Below are positions 59,809 through 64,000 of a DNA stretch of 64,000 bases, piece after piece. Under the pieces are notes generated by a model. The model did not search any database and was not told the origin of the DNA. It saw nothing but the letters and a program-made list of their open reading frames with translations. Positions within the stretch are counted from its first letter, which is position 1. Each line of letters starts with the position of its first letter. The translations under genes and the position numbers were made by a program. The DNA comes from Linanthus parryae. Taxonomy: Eukaryota; Streptophyta; Magnoliopsida; Ericales; Polemoniaceae. The stretch is from positions 91,113,935 to 91,177,934 of the forward strand of contig JALGPY010000006.1 in assembly GCA_023055425.1 (NCBI GenBank). The letters are read 5' to 3'.

Positions 59809-60252
59809 TTTAGGGTTTAGGATTTTGAGAAGAGAATGTGATTGAGAGGATTTGAGAGAGAGAGAGAGTAGTCGCAGAAAATTGGAAGAGAATGTGAAGA
59901 AAAAGCCCTGACTTTCAGCTTAAGTAGGTTGAGAGGATGAGTCATAAAAGGACTCTGCAATATCTACATGCAAAAATAGAATCTTGAAAAATCTTTTTGG
60001 AATATTTTAGAAAATTCTCTGAGTAATTCAAATATTATACAGTTATCTAAAAAGATAAGATATAATATTTGATGATCCATTTTTAAAAAAAAAAATATTG
60101 CAGATATTATCAAGACCTGGAGAACAATCTCAAGGCCTTGAGATTTTCTGCAGTTTGAGAAACTTCAAAGCTTTGAGCTATACTTTCAAGGCTTCAGAAA
60201 GTATAATCTCAAGGCTTTGAGATTCCAACACATATAGGTACTAATACTCCCC
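59809..60252 (-). other. Sirevirus spacer between pol and ORF2
   Basis: The homologue of 3151-3600, with GGGGGAGTATT just after the pol stop, perfect CTCAAGGCCTTGAG at 60129-60142 and variants at 60168-60220, and a GA-rich leader near 59847-59870 just before ORF2. Confidence 0.65.
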
Positions 60253-63200
60253 CTAAACCAATGCATCCTTGTTTAACATCCCCAATTCAAGCCTTAGAGA
60301 TGGAAACCTATCATCTGGCAATGGTTTAGTGAAAATATCAGCAATTTGCATTGAAGTAGAGATAAAATTTAAAACAAGATCACCTTGTTCTGCATGATCT
60401 CTAAGGAAGTGATGTCTACACATCTATGTGCTTTGTCCTTGAGTGCTGAACTGGATTCTTAGAGATTTAGCACTTGTATTATCACAATGAATTGGTACAT
60501 TTCTAAAGTTGTAGCCAAGATCTCTAAGTTGCTGAGCAATCCATAGCACTTGTGAACAGCAAGCACCAGCTGCAATGTATTCAGCTTCTGCAATTGATAG
60601 TGCTACAGAATTTCGCTTTTTGGAATGCCAACTGATCAATGAAGATCCAAGAAATTGACAGCTTCCAGAAGTACTTTTCCTGTCTACTTTATAACCTGAA
60701 AAATCTGCATCTGAATAGCCACTCAACATAAAATTAGATCTTCTTGGATACCAAAGCCCTAAGTCTCTGGTTCCATTCAAATATCTAAAAATTCTTTTAA
60801 CTGCAGTTAGATGACTTTCCTAAGGATCTGCTTGAAATCTAGCACACATACAGACACTAAACATAATGTCAGTTCTGCTAGCAGTTAAATACAATAGTGA
60901 TCCAATCATACCTCTGTATTCCTTCTGATTCACACTCTTACCAGTTGAATATTTATCTAAAGAGAGTGATGAACTCATAGGGGTCTTAAGCACCTTGGAC
61001 TGTGACATGTTCTACTTATTCAATAAGTCCTTGGTATATTTTCCTTGATGCACAAAAATTCCTTTCTTCATTTGTAATATATGAAGTCCAAGAAACAAAT
61101 TTAGTTCACCCATTAGGCTCATCTCAAACTCCCTGCACATCAGACTAGAAAACTCTTTTGAAAGAGCATCATTAGTAGCACCAAATAATATATAATCTAC
61201 GTAAATCTGGACTACTAACAAATCACTTTGTTGGTGTTTAATGAAAAGGGTTTTGTCTACTAATCCTCTTCTGAAATTATTTTCAAGTAGAAATTTTGAA
61301 AGTTTGTCATACCAAGCCCTTGGAGCTTGTTTCAACCCATAAAGAGCTTTATCCAGTTTGTAAACATGATCAGGAAACTTTTCATCTTCAAAACCAGGAG
61401 GTTGTGCTACAAAAACATCTTCTTGTAAATATCCATTTAGAAAAGCACATTTGACATCCATTTGATAAAGCTTTATGTGATTGTGAGATGCAAAAGCAAG
61501 AAGTATTCTAATAGCTTCTAACCTGGCAACTAGAGCAAAAGTCTACTCATAATCTATACCTTCTTCTTGATTATATCCTTGAGCTACCAGTCTGGCTTTA
61601 TTTCTTACCACTTTGCCATTCTCATCAAGCTTGTTTCTGAATACCCATCTGGTTCCAATAACTGACTTCTCTTTAGGTCTGGGAACTAAATTCCAAACCT
61701 TGTTCCTTTCAAACTCATTCAGCTCACTCTGCATTGCAATAATCCATTCTGCATCTTCCAGAGCTTCCTTGGTATTCTTAGGCTCAATCAAAGATACAAA
61801 TGCACTGAAAGCACAAAAGTTGTTTAACTGCCCTCTTGTCTGTGTTCCAGTTGATGGATCTGATATAATATTGTCAGCTGGATGGTCTGCAAGGTACTTA
61901 AAATTCTTTCTTGGTACCCAGGAGTATTCTCCTTCAAGGCTTTGAGTCATTGAAACAGTAGAGGGAGCATCATAGAAAGTTTCAGCTTCTGTCTCAAGGA
62001 TTTGAGATTTTGCTTCAGCAGGAGGTTCAAGGCCTTGAGATTCTGCTGATTGATTCTGTACATCAGTTTTGCTTTTGTCTTCTTTCACAGCATCATCATC
62101 TGATTCATGCTTATTCAAATCTAGCTCTGCAAAACTTTCACTCAGAGAATCTTTAGTACTTTCATCAAAAATTACATGAATAATCTCTTCCACAATATTG
62201 GTTTTTCTATTATAAACTCTATAAGCTTTGCTAGTTTGAGAATATCCAAGAAATACACCTTCATCACTTCTAGCATCAAACTTACCAAGATTGTCTCTAC
62301 CATTATTATGCACAAAACAGATACAACCAAATGGCTTAAAATAAGAAACAGTAGGCTTTCTCCCTTTAAACAGTTCATAGGGAGTCTTATTCAAAATAGG
62401 TCTAATCAAGCATCTATTCAGCACAGAATTGGAAGTGTTAACAGCTTCTGCCCATAAAAACTTTGGCAAGTTACTTTCAAGTAGCATGGTTCTGGACATA
62501 TCCTCAAGTGTCCTATTTTTCCTTTCAACTACTCCATTTTGCTGTGGAGTCCTAGGTGCAGAAAAGTTGTGTGAAATACCATGCTTTGCACAAAACAAAT
62601 CAAAGTCAAGTTGATCAAATTCTCTACCATGATCACTTCTAATGGATGCAACATGTAAGTTTTTCAAAGTTTGAAGTTCTTTGCACAATTTAGAAAATCT
62701 CCCTGCTGGTCTAGGATATAGCAATGGGAGAAAAACCCAAGTTAAAGCCTTCTTTATTTGAACCTTAGGTCAGTTGACTTTACCAAAAATCCTCCGAACC
62801 CCTATTCTTATTTTAGTTAGGTTTAAGCCTGACGAGAATAATATTCTACGACTAGCAATTCATAAAGCTTCAGTTTTGTCTCTGATAAACATCACCCAAG
62901 TAAATCTAGAATAATCATCAATTATAACAATCATATACCTCTTACCTTTTGGGGTCTGAACTCTCATAGGACCACACAAGTCCATATGCAGCAATTCTAA
63001 GGGTCTAGAAGTACTTACAAAGTTCTTTGGCTTGAAAGAGCTTCTGGTCTGTTTACCTTGTACACATGCCTTACAAACCTCATCATCTGAAAATTTCTGT
63101 GTTGGTAAACCTCTTACCAAGTCCTTTGAGATGAGTTTATTCAAAGTATGTATACTAATATGCCCAATCTTTCTGTGCCAAAGCTTTGAATCTTCCTTCA

Positions 63201-63920
63201 AGGCCTTGAGGCATTTTAGCTTATCACCTGCAACACTGTTAGTATTCATAGCATATAGATTGTATGACCTAGGTGCAGTGAGTATGCAATCACCAGATTT
63301 CTCATCTTGCACCACACATGTCTTTTTATCAAAAATAGCTTTATAACCTTTATCACATAACTGAGAGATACTAAGCAAATTATACTTAAGTCCATCTACC
63401 AGATAAACATCAGATATAGAATTTGTAGAACCATTACCAATACTACCTATACCAATGATATTGCACTTTGCTTTGTCACCAAGTGTAATTGTTCCTCCAG
63501 ATTTCTCTGTAAGTTCAGTAAAAAGAGACCTCTTTCCACTCATATGTCTGGAACATCCACTGTCTAATATCAATTTCTGATCTTTCAAGGCCTTGGTGAC
63601 ATCCTGCAAAAACAAATCATTGTCTCAACAGGCTATTAGACCAAGTGTGAAACTTTGAGTCATACTCAGAATCAGCCATATTAGGTGGCCTAATTCCTTT
63701 TGGAACCCAAATCTACCTAACCTGTCCCTTAAGCTGATAAGGATAAGTATTCCTCATAATATGAGGTTCTGATCTTCTGAAGGGACAAGTTAATCTGACA
63801 TGACCAATTTTTCCACAGTAATGACATTTTGGAGAATGTCTGCTACCAGATTTGACAAAAGTAGTTTGGCCTTTCTTTGGAAAATTTGGATTATATCCAA
63901 TCCCACTTTTATGCATTGAT
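60253..63920 (-). pseudogene. Sirevirus pol (gag end, protease, integrase, RT, RNase H), interrupted
   Basis: Zinc knuckle C-HYC-GKIGH-VRLT-C (63713-63916); protease LILDSGCSRHMSG near 63570; pre-integrase LWHRKIGHISIHTLNKL and CKACVQGKQ; integrase DDYSRFTWVMF, cut by an insertion at 62712-62862, resuming with SIRSDHGREFDQLDFDLFCA and APRTPQQNGVVERK; RT with [38 protein letters not shown]; RNase H with YSDADFSGYKVDRKSTSG. Faults: stops near 61545, 61012 and 60820 and a frame change near 60460. The RT active site reads YVDYIL (near 61195-61205), so the second catalytic Asp is replaced by Tyr. The stop at the end is 60255-60253. Confidence 0.9.
62712..62862. other. About 150-base insertion inside Sirevirus integrase
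   Basis: Comparison with 700-760 of the plus-strand copy shows integrase text jumping from RDKTEAL to FSKLCKELQ, with foreign sequence between and the four residues at the junction lost or altered. No inverted ends or target duplication are visible. Origin unknown. Confidence 0.65.
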
Positions 63921-64000
63921 TTCAGACTTCCTCCAAGAATGAGATTTAGATTATGCTCTGAGCCTGTAAACTTAGTTAGGACCTTCTTGGACTCTTGAAG

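Larger units (their letters stand above)
46750..64000 (-). mobile_element. Sirevirus (Ty1/copia) with ORF2, minus strand, running off the right edge
   Basis: In sense order: gag end and pol (64000-60253), spacer (60252-59809), ORF2 first part (59808-59064), the 9.4-kb insertion (59058-49665), ORF2 remainder (49664-48640), spacer, purine tract (48240-48228) and 3' LTR (48227-46750). The 5' LTR and most of gag lie beyond the window. Pol has stops and an insertion, so it is no longer autonomous. Confidence 0.88.

Overview
The window is nuclear plant DNA, almost certainly from a dicot. The evidence is one intron-split plant transcription factor gene, LTR retrotransposons with plant-type primer sites (Asp and initiator Met), a plant SINE with internal Pol III boxes, and low GC with long AT-rich spacers. 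I cannot name the species. Nothing bacterial, phage or organellar was seen. About two thirds of the window is retrotransposon, in nested layers.

Layout. 1-5789 is a graveyard: an LTR fragment abuts a decayed Sirevirus (Ty1/copia) pol with its extra ORF2, then an internally deleted Ty3/gypsy piece. 7158-8587 is a solo LTR with a perfect target duplication (GCCAT), inserted into an older LTR whose copia pol relic lies at 8921-10380. 11350-11640 is a broken fragment of a glutaredoxin-type gene. 12405-20389 (minus) holds the only convincing host gene: a seven-exon bHLH factor of the bHLH110/123/68 type. It could be rebuilt exon by exon, about 390 aa with no break, although most exons are too short to stand out as ORFs. 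Its introns hold two MITEs, a possible third and a SINE; a second SINE lies upstream. 22174-34340 is mostly decayed LINE, Athila-like, copia and chromovirus-like gypsy sequence.

Four LTR insertions have readable ends and target duplications: the solo LTR; a Tork/Tnt1-type copia (34588-39402, TGTTG); another copia (40188-46028, TAGTG); and a gag-only Athila-like element (49665-59058, ATAAT). The last is very young, with nearly identical 2.2-kb LTRs. It sits inside ORF2 of a minus-strand Sirevirus that runs from its 3' LTR (46750-48227) off the right edge. Leaving out the insertion and one ATAAT copy, the ORF2 frame continues exactly.

How the parts work together: this is one regulatory gene in a repeat-rich neighbourhood, not an operon or a multi-gene system. 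The least explained signal is short palindromes concentrated in retrotransposon control regions. Fourteen near-identical 14-bp palindromes lie just upstream of the TATA box in the gag-only element's LTR. CpG-rich hairpins hold the matching place in a second Athila-like LTR. A CAAGGCCTTG palindrome recurs through the Sireviruses.
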